Source of the DNA: Maribacter antarcticus DSM 21422
GTDB lineage: Bacteria; Bacteroidota; Bacteroidia; Flavobacteriales; Flavobacteriaceae
Assembly (NCBI RefSeq): GCF_000621125.1
Contig: NZ_KK211214.1
Location: 496,281 to 560,280, forward strand
Direction of reading: 5' to 3'
DNA length: 64,000 bases
Position 1 is the stretch's first letter, and every line of letters begins with the position of its first letter. A program made the position numbers and the translations under genes. Below the pieces are notes generated by a model. It made no database searches. It saw only the letters and a list, made by a program, of their open reading frames with translations, and was not told where the DNA came from. This document shows positions 55,594-64,000 of the stretch, in pieces.

Positions 55594-58395
55594 ATGTTGC
55601 GAAAATCAATCCTTCTTCTATTCGTACTTTCTCTTGGCATTTCCGCACAAGAGCTACCTCCTATTCAGAATTTTTCTCCGCTAGATTATAAGGGTGAGAA
55701 TCAAAACTGGTCCATAACACAAGGAGAGGATAAACATATCTTCATTGCAAATAATCATTCCCTTTTGGAATACGATGGTCTAAGTTGGCGTAGATATAAT
55801 TCACCCAATAATAGTATCATCAGGTCCGTACATTCCGAACGTAACTTGATTTTGACTGGGCAATACATGGAGTTTGGTTTTTGGCAAAGGAATGGTTTTG
55901 GAGAATTGGCTTATACGTCTATTTCTAGCCAATTGGAATTCCCAATGGTGGAGGATGAAGAATTTTGGAATATAGTCACTTTAGGAAATTGGGTTCTTTT
56001 TCAATCTTTAGATAGAATATATAGCTACAATATTAAATCTAAGCAGTTTAAGTGGATAGAAGCTAAATCAATAAAGGCGCATATTTTTAAAGTTAATGAT
56101 GCCGTTTATTACCAAAATCAGAATAAGGACATTTATCGAATTGAGAATGGGGAGCCGATATTTACTATAGATTCAGCTTCCTTGCAGGATAGAAAGGTGG
56201 TGGGGATGTATGAAGAGCTAGGCAATCTTGTACTGATTCTTGATAACGCCAAATTTTTACAAGTAGTCGATACTAAACTTATAACTAGAGAAGTTGGGTT
56301 GTTAAAACCATTTGGCGATATTGTTGTATACGCTACTAAAAAGTTAAAAGATGGTACGTATATCTTAGGGACTATTTCTGATGGTGCATATCAAATAGAT
56401 TTCAACGGGGAATTAATACGAACTATTAGTAGAAGAAATGGGCTTAATAATAATACGATTTTATCAGTTTTTGAAGATACTGACGAAAACCTATGGTTAG
56501 GGCTTGATAATGGAATTAGTGTTATTAATATGAATTCTCCTTTTAATGAATATAATGACAATAGTGGGCAACTTGGTTCTGTATATACTTCTAAATTTTT
56601 TCAGAATAAGTTGTATTTGGGAACAAATCAAGGTTTGTTTGTAAGGAAGTTTGGTTCAAAACAGGGGTTTGAATTAGTAGGAGGTACCGAAGGGCAGGTT
56701 TGGAGTTTGGATGCTTTTGATGGTTATTTACTTTGCGGACATAACAATGGAACGTACCTTATAAAGGATGATAATGCAGAATTAATTTCTTCGTTTCCAG
56801 GTACATGGGGCATAAAAAGAATTGAAGGGCAATCGAATTTATTTCTTCAAGGTAATTATAATGGTATTTCAATTCTAGAAAAAAAAGGAGGGGATTGGTC
56901 CTATAGGAATAAACTTGAGGGTTTTGATATTTCAACCCGTTTTTTTGAAATTATAGGCAACAACAAGGTGCTTGTAAATCATGAAATCAAAGGACTTTAT
57001 AGTTTATCGATTGATGAAGGTTTCAAGAAAGTGGAGGATATTCAAACGCATTCTCAAATGGGTTATGGTTCTAGTTTGGTGAAGTATAACAATCAAATTA
57101 TTTATTCAAGTGTCAATGGAGCTTTTGCTAAAGAAAGTGGTAGTCTTAGCTTTAAGCCTGATTCTATTTTAAATCGTCTTCTAATAAACGAAGCTGGTGG
57201 TATAACCAGTATAGCACTTCCTGATAAAGGAGCAAATAGGCTTTGGTATTTTACTAAGAATGGCTTGTCCATGATTTCACCAGAAGTTTTTTCTAAAGCT
57301 CTATCAATTACTACGATTCCTATTCCATCTTTCTTCCGGGGAAGTTTGGGCGTGGCGGGTTTTGAAAACATCAATAGGATTACAGATGATAAATATTTAA
57401 TTGGTATTTCTAATGGCCTTGTTACGCTAGACTTGGAAAAAAGGAAAAATTTAAGTTACACCATAGCAATTTCAGCCGTTAAAAGTAATTTAGAACTTAA
57501 AGATGGGTTATTGCTGCCACTTTCTGGTGATTCTGAATTAGATTTTGAAGCTAACTCTATATCTTTTTCTTATACAGTGCCCCAATATGAAAAGTATTCT
57601 GAGGTATCTTATCAATATCGGCTGCAAGGTTTATTTGAAAACTGGAGTAATTGGGGTTTTGAGCCTACTGCAAGCTTTAATAATATTACGTACGGGGATT
57701 ATATGTTTGAGGTAAGAGCAAAAGTTGGTAATACTATTACTACGAATACAGCTAACTATGGTTTTAGGGTTAATAGACCTTGGTATCTGTCCTACGCTGC
57801 TTTGGTCTTTTATAATCTCACTGTTATTGTGTTTTTTTTAGGACTGCACAGGGTATATAAAAAGTACTATACAGCAAAACAACAAAGGGTGTTAGCAGAT
57901 GAAAAAAGAAAGTTAAAACGTAAGAAGCTAAAAACCGAAAAGCAATTGGCGCAACTTAAAAATGAAAAACTAAGTGTAGAAATAGAAGGTAAAAATAGGG
58001 AGTTGGCAGTTTCGACAATGAGTATCATTAAGAGGAACGAGTTTTTAAACACGATAAAACAGCAGTTAATTAGGGCTGATAATCCAACTCAGATAAAATC
58101 GGTCATTAAAACTATAGACCGAAACCTTACCAATGAGGATGATTGGAAGTTTTTTGAAGAAGCTTTCAATAATGCTGATAAAGATTTTCTTAAAAAGATT
58201 AAGGAGGCGCATCCAAAACTTACGCCAAACGACCTGCGCCTATGTGCATACTTAAGGTTGAATTTAGCCTCTAAAGAGATTGCACCGTTACTTAATATTT
58301 CTGTGCGTAGCGTGGAGGTAAAACGATATCGTTTACGAAAGAAAATGGACCTTCCTCACGAAAGTAGTCTTACAACCTATATTATAGAGCTGTAG
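55594..58395 (+). CDS. Hybrid PUL-type regulator: sensor propeller, Y_Y_Y domain and LuxR-type HTH
   Basis: The 933-residue inner-membrane regulator has a signal peptide (LFVLSLGISAQ) and periplasmic two-component-regulator propeller repeats (for example NTILSVFEDTDENLWLGLDNG), then a Y_Y_Y-type beta-sandwich (about 640-715, YQYRLQGLFENWSNWG). A TM (731-753) is followed by a long basic coiled coil (about 760-815) and a C-terminal helix-turn-helix of LuxR type (LASKEIAPLLNISVRSVEVKRYR, about 888-910). It lacks histidine kinase and receiver domains, so it signals directly to DNA. It precedes a SusC/SusD pair by about 240 bases and is its probable regulator. Confidence 0.9.
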   Translation: MLRKSILLLFVLSLGISAQELPPIQNFSPLDYKGENQNWSITQGEDKHIFIANNHSLLEYDGLSWRRYNSPNNSIIRSVHSERNLILTGQYMEFGFWQRNGFGELAYTSISSQLEFPMVEDEEFWNIVTLGNWVLFQSLDRIYSYNIKSKQFKWIEAKSIKAHIFKVNDAVYYQNQNKDIYRIENGEPIFTIDSASLQDRKVVGMYEELGNLVLILDNAKFLQVVDTKLITREVGLLKPFGDIVVYATKKLKDGTYILGTISDGAYQIDFNGELIRTISRRNGLNNNTILSVFEDTDENLWLGLDNGISVINMNSPFNEYNDNSGQLGSVYTSKFFQNKLYLGTNQGLFVRKFGSKQGFELVGGTEGQVWSLDAFDGYLLCGHNNGTYLIKDDNAELISSFPGTWGIKRIEGQSNLFLQGNYNGISILEKKGGDWSYRNKLEGFDISTRFFEIIGNNKVLVNHEIKGLYSLSIDEGFKKVEDIQTHSQMGYGSSLVKYNNQIIYSSVNGAFAKESGSLSFKPDSILNRLLINEAGGITSIALPDKGANRLWYFTKNGLSMISPEVFSKALSITTIPIPSFFRGSLGVAGFENINRITDDKYLIGISNGLVTLDLEKRKNLSYTIAISAVKSNLELKDGLLLPLSGDSELDFEANSISFSYTVPQYEKYSEVSYQYRLQGLFENWSNWGFEPTASFNNITYGDYMFEVRAKVGNTITTNTANYGFRVNRPWYLSYAALVFYNLTVIVFFLGLHRVYKKYYTAKQQRVLADEKRKLKRKKLKTEKQLAQLKNEKLSVEIEGKNRELAVSTMSIIKRNEFLNTIKQQLIRADNPTQIKSVIKTIDRNLTNEDDWKFFEEAFNNADKDFLKKIKEAHPKLTPNDLRLCAYLRLNLASKEIAPLLNISVRSVEVKRYRLRKKMDLPHESSLTTYIIEL

Positions 58396-58398
58396 ATA

Positions 58399-58428
58399 AC
58401 TACAACAGTTTCTATAATTACTACAACA
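58399..58428. promoter_or_regulatory. Direct repeat ACTACAACA, 21-bp period, upstream of SusC
   Basis: Two exact copies (58399-58407 and 58420-58428) start 21 bases apart, i.e. two helical turns. The flanks also partly match (ATA/ATT before, GT/TT after). They lie between the regulator stop and the SusC start and are candidate regulator sites. Confidence 0.45.
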
Positions 58429-58634
58429 TTACCCATACAATTGCTTTTTTTGTTTTACATCGGGCCTATTTTTATGGTATCTTAAAAAGTAAATAATACT
58501 ATTATTTACTGGGTGCATTTAAAGAATTGACAAAAAAATGGCTATTTTTTTACGAATGTATGTTTTTTGTTGCGGTATCTTTTTGGGATTTGTATTACGA
58601 AGTGCCTATTTTGCTATCTCAAAAATTACAACAA

Positions 58635-61600
58635 ATGAAGTGCGTCTTTACTATTTTATTATTGGTATGTTTTAATTCTGTTCTTTCAGCTCAAAGCGTA
58701 ACTATTTCTGGTACTGTTAAAGACCAAACACTTAATGAACCACTTCCAGGTGTTAATGTGTTTGTGAAAAATTCGTCTAATGGTGCCTCCACTGATTTTG
58801 ATGGAAATTACACGATAAGTAATGTGCAAAAAGGTGATATCCTTGTTTTTTCTTACATCAGCTTTGTGTCAAAGGAAATTATTGTCGGTGATGAAACCAA
58901 CATTCAGGTGTTGCTACAAGAAGATGTAAGCGCATTGGACGAGGTCATTGTTATAGGGTACGGGTCCCAAAGAAAAAAGGAAGTAACTGGCGCTGTCTCT
59001 ATAGTAGGTTCGGAAACCATAGAAGCGTTAAATCCTACAAGAGTTGAACAAGCCTTACAAGGTCAAGTAGCGGGAGTAAATATAACTTCCAATTCAGGTT
59101 CTCCAGGGGGCGGCTCTAACATTCGTATTAGGGGTATATCTACCAATGGAGATAATAGACCTTTAATTTTAGTGGATGGGAATGTTATTGAAGACCTGAG
59201 TGTCTTAAACCCAGGTGATATAGAAAGCATTAATGTTCTTAAGGATGCAACAGCAGGTATTTACGGGGTAAGAGCAGCGAACGGTGTTATTTTGGTAACG
59301 ACCAAAACTGGCCGAAAAAATTCTGAATTAAAATTCACCTATGATGCTTTTGGTGGTTTCCAAGAAACCTCAAGAAGAATTCCAGTATTAAACGCTACAG
59401 AATATGCGTTGATTGCCAATGAAGCATTTGCCGCTGGTGGTCAAGCGAATCCATTTCCAGATGTTTCGCGTTTAGGTTCTGGTACGAACTGGCAAAATGA
59501 AGTTTTTCAAAGGGCACCCATTATAAATCAAAACTTAACTATTACAGGCGGTACTGAAAAGTCTACCTTTTCTTTTGGTGCTTCTTTGTTAACTCAAGAT
59601 GGTATCGTTGGTGGGAATGGCGCGAATTTTACACGGTATACTACCAGATTTAATTTTAATAGTGATTTATTAGATAATTTAAAGTTGACTGCCAACGTAC
59701 TCTACACGGGGCAGGGTAATAAAAATTTAAATGAAAATGGTATTGGTTCAGTTCTTTTTAATTCCCTGAACAATGCGCCAACTTTTTCTGTTAGAGACCA
59801 AAATGGAGCTTTTACCTTATCCGAAGGGCTAGGTAACGAAGTAATTAATCCAATGGCACAATTGGATAACAATTTCAACACGACTAAAACAAATCGTATC
59901 AGTGGTAAATTAGGCTTGAATTATAGTTTTTGGGAGAACTTCACAGCAGAGACCAGTGTTCAGTTTAACTACGCAGAGTCAAGTAATCGAACACTTACGC
60001 CTACTGCGTTCTTTGGTTCAGGAAAAGTATTTAACAACCCAGGCAGACCTGCATTGTTTGAGAACAAAGACCTATTTAGAGACTTTACTTTCGATAACTT
60101 TATCACCTACGACAAACGTTTTGGAGAAGACCATAAGTTGAAAGTATTACTCGGGACGTCAGTTTTAATAAATCAAGGTCAGTTTTCTGGCACCACACAG
60201 GGCTTTTTCGGAACTGATGTTGATTTTGCTGAGGCTAATATGGCCGATGCCGAAGAAACAATTAACGGGCAGATTTTAGCAGGGCTCAGTGGAAAATTTG
60301 ACGAACGTTTATTGTCCTACTTTACACGAGTACAATATGATTATAAAGGTAAATATTTATTTTCTGGCGTTCTTAGACGGGATGGTTCTACCAAGTTTGG
60401 GCCAGATAATCGCTTTGGATATTTTCCATCTGCTTCGGTTGGTTGGATAGCTTCCGATGAAAATTTTCTGATGGATAATAAAGTAATTAATTTTTTAAAG
60501 TTTAGGGGTAGTTATGGTATCATAGGAAACGACAAAATCCGAGCTAACTCATTTAGAGGTGTATTGGACGGCGAGGGTACGTATGTTTTTAATAATAACT
60601 TAAATTTTGGACGGGCTGTTGGCATACTACCCAATTCCGTTATTGCATGGGAGGAACAAATAACTTTGGATATAGGTGTTGATATGCGCCTTTTTGATAA
60701 CAAGGTAGATATTACTGCAGATTATTTTCAAAAAAGAACAGATGGACTCTTATTACAACCACCAGTGTCAGGAATATTAGGCGCTTCTGCGCCCGGTACA
60801 CAACCACCATTTATTAACTCAGGTATTGTAGACAACACTGGTTTTGAATTTGCTATTGGCTATAGTACAGACTTTTCAGATGATATGTCTTTCTCTGTTA
60901 ATTATAATGTTACATTCTTAAACAACGAAGTGCAGAACGTTAACGATGGGGTGGGCTTCTTACAAGGTGGTGCTTTCGGTGTAGGTCAAGATTTCCCATC
61001 TAGAATGGAGGCAGGTAAGCCAATAGGATATTTTTTCGGTTTGGAAACCAATGGTCTTTTTCAGAATCAAGGGGAAGTTGATGCCCATGCCGCACAATTA
61101 AATGCTGGGCCTGGAGATTTAAGATTCGTAGATCAGAATGGGGACGGGCTTATAGACTCAGATGATAGGATAGACATAGGAAATCCTATTCCGGAGGCTA
61201 CCATGGGATTCAACATCGCTTTTGACTATAAGAATTTTGATTTTGGAGCCTATACTTTTGCATCCATAGGAAATGACATCGTAAGAAACTATGAGCGTAA
61301 CCAACCTTTAGTCAACCGTTCGGTATACACGATTGATAGATGGACGGGCGAAGGAACATCTACGGCAGAGCCAAGAGTCACAACGGGAGCTACAGCAAAT
61401 ACGCTGTTTTCAGATTTCTTTGTGGAGGATGGTTCTTTTGTAAGAATACAAAATGCGCAGATAGGCTATACGTTTCCAACAACGGTTATGGATAAGTTTG
61501 GGGCAGATAAGTTACGTATATATGTATCTGCCAATAATATTTACACTTTTACCAAATATAGAGGATACGATCCTAGTGCCTCCTCTGGGGATGCCATAGG

Positions 61601-61670
61601 TGGTGGAATTGATCAAGGATTCTATCCCGTGCCTAGAACCTATTTGTTAGGCGTAAACTTTAAATTTTAA
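58635..61670 (+). CDS. SusC-family TonB-linked outer-membrane glycan transporter
   Basis: The start is placed at ATG 58635 (MKCVFTILLLVCFNSVLSAQ, a signal peptide), giving 1011 residues; the longer frame from 58527 would put 36 residues before the signal. The carboxypeptidase-like domain follows (about 23-105: SGTVKDQTLNEPLPGVNVFV), then the TonB-box region ALDEVIVIGYGSQ, the plug (RPLILVDGNVI, ATAGIYGVRAANGVILV), and a barrel ending YLLGVNFKF. It imports an oligosaccharide with the SusD lipoprotein four bases downstream. Regulator, SusC, SusD and a third lipoprotein form the start of a PUL. Confidence 0.95.
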   Translation: MKCVFTILLLVCFNSVLSAQSVTISGTVKDQTLNEPLPGVNVFVKNSSNGASTDFDGNYTISNVQKGDILVFSYISFVSKEIIVGDETNIQVLLQEDVSALDEVIVIGYGSQRKKEVTGAVSIVGSETIEALNPTRVEQALQGQVAGVNITSNSGSPGGGSNIRIRGISTNGDNRPLILVDGNVIEDLSVLNPGDIESINVLKDATAGIYGVRAANGVILVTTKTGRKNSELKFTYDAFGGFQETSRRIPVLNATEYALIANEAFAAGGQANPFPDVSRLGSGTNWQNEVFQRAPIINQNLTITGGTEKSTFSFGASLLTQDGIVGGNGANFTRYTTRFNFNSDLLDNLKLTANVLYTGQGNKNLNENGIGSVLFNSLNNAPTFSVRDQNGAFTLSEGLGNEVINPMAQLDNNFNTTKTNRISGKLGLNYSFWENFTAETSVQFNYAESSNRTLTPTAFFGSGKVFNNPGRPALFENKDLFRDFTFDNFITYDKRFGEDHKLKVLLGTSVLINQGQFSGTTQGFFGTDVDFAEANMADAEETINGQILAGLSGKFDERLLSYFTRVQYDYKGKYLFSGVLRRDGSTKFGPDNRFGYFPSASVGWIASDENFLMDNKVINFLKFRGSYGIIGNDKIRANSFRGVLDGEGTYVFNNNLNFGRAVGILPNSVIAWEEQITLDIGVDMRLFDNKVDITADYFQKRTDGLLLQPPVSGILGASAPGTQPPFINSGIVDNTGFEFAIGYSTDFSDDMSFSVNYNVTFLNNEVQNVNDGVGFLQGGAFGVGQDFPSRMEAGKPIGYFFGLETNGLFQNQGEVDAHAAQLNAGPGDLRFVDQNGDGLIDSDDRIDIGNPIPEATMGFNIAFDYKNFDFGAYTFASIGNDIVRNYERNQPLVNRSVYTIDRWTGEGTSTAEPRVTTGATANTLFSDFFVEDGSFVRIQNAQIGYTFPTTVMDKFGADKLRIYVSANNIYTFTKYRGYDPSASSGDAIGGGIDQGFYPVPRTYLLGVNFKF

Positions 61671-61704
61671 GGTAATGAGCACAAAAGATAATAACACAGG
61701 TTTT

Positions 61705-63156
61705 ATGAAAAAATTTCTTTTTGTATTGGTTTCGAGCATCGTTCTTTTGGCTTGTTCGGACGATTTTGTAGATGTAGATTCCTTTGATGAGGATTCTGAA
61801 AATTTCTTTAATTCCGAGGAGGAGTATCAAAGCGCTTTATCATCAGCGTATGATTTGCTTCAATCTACCTACTTAAATGTCATGTTGGGAGAGATTGCAT
61901 CAGACAATACATTGGCCGGTGGTGAGAGTGCTACGGATAGCCCCGGTATTCAAGAGATAGATGATATGGCGCACTTCAATGTAAACCAGCAGTTACGTGA
62001 TATTTGGGGTTGGATGTACGGTGGTATTTATAGAACGAATTATATTTTGGAGTTTCAAGATAAAATAGATTTTACAGGTAAAGACCTCATATTGGCCGAG
62101 GCACGATTTTTAAGGGCGTACTATTATTTTGAATTGGTGAAGTGGTTTGGTGATGTACCATTAACTATAGATAGAAGAATAGATTTCGGTGAACAAAATA
62201 CTATCGATAGAGCACCAAAGAGTGACGTATATGCTCAAATTGAAGATGATTTGGTTTTAGCTGCTGCTACTTTACCTGTTACTGCGGCTGATGTTGGACG
62301 GGCTACCAAGGGGGCTGCCCAAGCCTTGTTGGGAAAGGTATATTTATATCAAGATAAATTTGCAGAAGCAGCACCAATTTTGGAGGAGGTTATCAACTCT
62401 AGCACCTATGATTTGCTAATGGATTACAGTACAATGTTTGAGAACGATAACGAGAATAATATAGAATCGGTCTTTGAGGTGCAATACACAGACCAAGAAG
62501 GTGCAGGGTTCGACTGCCTGCAATGTAGTGAAGGGAATGTGGCTGTTGGATTTAATGGTATTCGTAATTATTCAGGACCCCTGTTTGAGTCTGGCTTTAG
62601 TTTCAATATACCAACCCAAGAAGTATATGATGCTTTTGAAATTAATGACGCAAGACAGGATGTTGCTATTTTGGATATCAATGCTTGGGCTGATGCTAAT
62701 GCAGATGTAAGTTTTGTTGAAGGTTTTGAACACACAGGATATTATAATAGAAAATATATAGCACGCCAAGGAGATGCTAATATTGGTGATGCCAATTTAA
62801 CTAATCCTAATAACTATCGTTCTATACGTTTTGCGGATGTTTTGTTAATGGCTTCTGAGGCATTGAACAGGGGTGGAATTAGTGATGATAGAGCTCAAAC
62901 GTATTTGAATAGGGTACGAAATAGGGCAACCTTAGCAAATGTTAACGCAACAGGAGAGTCTTTAACACAGGCTATTTATCAGGAAAGAAGAGTGGAATTA
63001 GTTGGAGAAGGACACCGGTTTTTTGATTTGGTACGTACCGGTAGGGCCGCTCAGGAAATAGATGGTTTTCAAACGGGAAAACATGAAGTATTCCCAATTC
63101 CATTGATAGAAATAGAATTAACAGGTAATCGTTGGGCACAAAATCCAGGATATTAA
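61705..63156 (+). CDS. SusD/RagB-family surface glycan-binding lipoprotein
   Basis: The start at ATG 61705 (MKKFLFVLVSSIVLLACSDD) gives a lipobox at Cys17 and 483 residues; the open frame begins at 61675. SusD hallmarks are present: RAYYYFELVKWFGDVPLT, LLGKVYLYQDKFAEA, RFADVLLMASEALNRGG, YLNRVRNRA, QERRVELVGEGHRFFDLVRTG, and PIPLIEIELTGN near the end. The protein caps SusC at the cell surface. Ligand unknown. It overlaps the SusC operon (34 bases from the SusC stop) and is followed by a lipoprotein 15 bases later. Confidence 0.95.
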   Translation: MKKFLFVLVSSIVLLACSDDFVDVDSFDEDSENFFNSEEEYQSALSSAYDLLQSTYLNVMLGEIASDNTLAGGESATDSPGIQEIDDMAHFNVNQQLRDIWGWMYGGIYRTNYILEFQDKIDFTGKDLILAEARFLRAYYYFELVKWFGDVPLTIDRRIDFGEQNTIDRAPKSDVYAQIEDDLVLAAATLPVTAADVGRATKGAAQALLGKVYLYQDKFAEAAPILEEVINSSTYDLLMDYSTMFENDNENNIESVFEVQYTDQEGAGFDCLQCSEGNVAVGFNGIRNYSGPLFESGFSFNIPTQEVYDAFEINDARQDVAILDINAWADANADVSFVEGFEHTGYYNRKYIARQGDANIGDANLTNPNNYRSIRFADVLLMASEALNRGGISDDRAQTYLNRVRNRATLANVNATGESLTQAIYQERRVELVGEGHRFFDLVRTGRAAQEIDGFQTGKHEVFPIPLIEIELTGNRWAQNPGY

Positions 63157-63171
63157 AAACTAAAATTTGTA

Positions 63172-64000
63172 ATGATGAGAATAAGTAAGAAACTATTAGT
63201 ATTCCTCTTTGTAGCGAGCATTTTTACGGGATGTAAAGATGACGATAATACATCATTCGCTTTACAAGAGATTTCAGCACCCACAAATTTAAGTGCTATT
63301 TTTGATATTTCCCAAGATGATACGGGCACTGTAACAATAACACCCACAGCTGTAGGTGCATCTTCTTTTGATGTATTTTATGGAGATGTAGAAGGTGAAA
63401 CTGCTATTGCGGTTAGTCCAGGAGAAACCGTAAGTAAAGTATACGGCGAAGGTGAGTTTAATTTAAGGATTTTAGCTGTGGGTGCAACTGGTCTTACTAG
63501 CGAGTTGGTTCGTGTAGTGACCATTTCATTTACACCACCAACAGATTTAACGGCTGCAATTACTATTTCCGAAACAAATCCTTTTGAGGTTAGTACGACA
63601 CCTTCTGCCACTAATGCAACGGTATACGATGTGTTTTTTGGACTTGGAGCTGACGAGGTTCCGGTAACGATTATGAGTGGTGAAACTGCTACATATATGT
63701 ATGCTGAGGCTGGAGATTATGAAGTGCGTATAGTTGCAAGAGGCGCTGGTTCAGCTACTATAGAGATTTCAGAAACTATTACGATAACAGGTAATGCTGC
63801 ACCGATAGTATTGCCAATAACTTTTGATGATGCTACAGTAAACTATGCGTTTTCTACATTTAATGGTGCAAGCTATGAGGTGGTAGATAATCCTGATGTT
63901 TCTGGTATAAATGCAGAAGAATCAAAAGTAGGTGCTGTTACAAATTCTGGAGCACAATTTGAAGGTGGAGCATTTAACCTAGGTACACCTGTAGATTTTG
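63172..64000 (+). CDS. Surface glycan-binding-type lipoprotein, 3'-truncated by window edge
   Basis: An open frame runs from ATG 63172 (or the adjacent ATG 63175) to the end of the window without a stop. The product starts with a lipoprotein signal (LVFLFVASIFTGCKDDD, Cys20 from the second Met) and then two similar beta-sandwich repeats: SSFDVFYGDVEGE and ATVYDVFFGLGADE, each with TVxV-type strands. The visible C-terminal piece has LPITFDD and NPDVSGINAEESKVG, a pattern found at the start of carbohydrate-binding modules in flavobacterial PUL lipoproteins. It lies 15 bases after SusD and should be the third gene of the operon, a SusE/SGBP-type protein. Confidence 0.82.
   Translation, partial: MMRISKKLLVFLFVASIFTGCKDDDNTSFALQEISAPTNLSAIFDISQDDTGTVTITPTAVGASSFDVFYGDVEGETAIAVSPGETVSKVYGEGEFNLRILAVGATGLTSELVRVVTISFTPPTDLTAAITISETNPFEVSTTPSATNATVYDVFFGLGADEVPVTIMSGETATYMYAEAGDYEVRIVARGAGSATIEISETITITGNAAPIVLPITFDDATVNYAFSTFNGASYEVVDNPDVSGINAEESKVGAVTNSGAQFEGGAFNLGTPVDF

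Overview
The window is chromosomal DNA from a member of the Bacteroidota, almost certainly Flavobacteriaceae and probably marine. The evidence is two SusC/SusD pairs, a type IX secretion (gliding-associated) C-terminal domain, a fused SecDF, a Rho with a long disordered insert, several DUF families typical of Flavobacteriia (DUF2911, DUF4293, DUF6588, DUF1599/BT_3928), a secreted sulfatase, promoters of the TAnnTTTG type and few Shine-Dalgarno sequences. No phage, plasmid, CRISPR array or rRNA was seen.

Layout. 1-6.6 kb: the end of an outer-membrane TonB-dependent receptor, an OmpA-type protein, an MFS transporter, a NIPSNAP protein, a NYN-LOTUS protein and a small exported protein. 7.2-14.3 kb is accessory: an orphan SusC/SusD-like pair, a decayed IS5-family transposase and a membrane-anchored AraC-type regulator. 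14.7-27.8 kb: DUF2911, asnB, a sulfatase lipoprotein, gyrB, a DUF6588 protein, a small lipoprotein, mdh and secDF. 28-34 kb, minus strand: folE-cysS, yidD, lgt-DUF192, a wrecked acetyltransferase gene and an ABC ATPase whose first domain is degenerate. 34-40.5 kb: a T9SS-exported protein, a FadL-like barrel, an unusual Gly/Trp-repeat and Arg/Ser-rich lipoprotein, and proS. 40.6-41.1 kb: two identical tRNA-Glu genes and rpsT. 41-55.5 kb: paralogous membrane proteins, rho, DUF4293, a PepSY membrane protein, a phosphoesterase, truA and an MsbA-like exporter, cdaA-folP diverging from the DUF1599-BT_3928-tpiA-prmA-clpS run. 55.6-64 kb: the start of a polysaccharide utilization locus (PUL): a propeller/Y_Y_Y/LuxR regulator, SusC, SusD and a surface-glycan-binding lipoprotein that runs off the window.

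How the genes work together. Most of the window is housekeeping: translation (proS, cysS, tRNA-Glu, rpsT, truA, prmA), folate (folE, folP), central carbon (mdh, tpiA), export and lipoprotein maturation (secDF, lgt, yidD), c-di-AMP signalling (cdaA) and topology/termination (gyrB, rho). The adaptive parts are the two Sus-type systems and the sulfatase.

The observations most worth a second look are a 9-bp direct repeat with 21-bp period between the PUL regulator and its SusC; the repeat-rich basic lipoprotein at 37.6-38.9 kb; the asymmetric ABC ATPase; and three decaying or frameshifted genes (transposase, acetyltransferase, membrane protein). I did not find a clearly new biological system; the repeat lipoprotein and the PUL repeat are the closest candidates.
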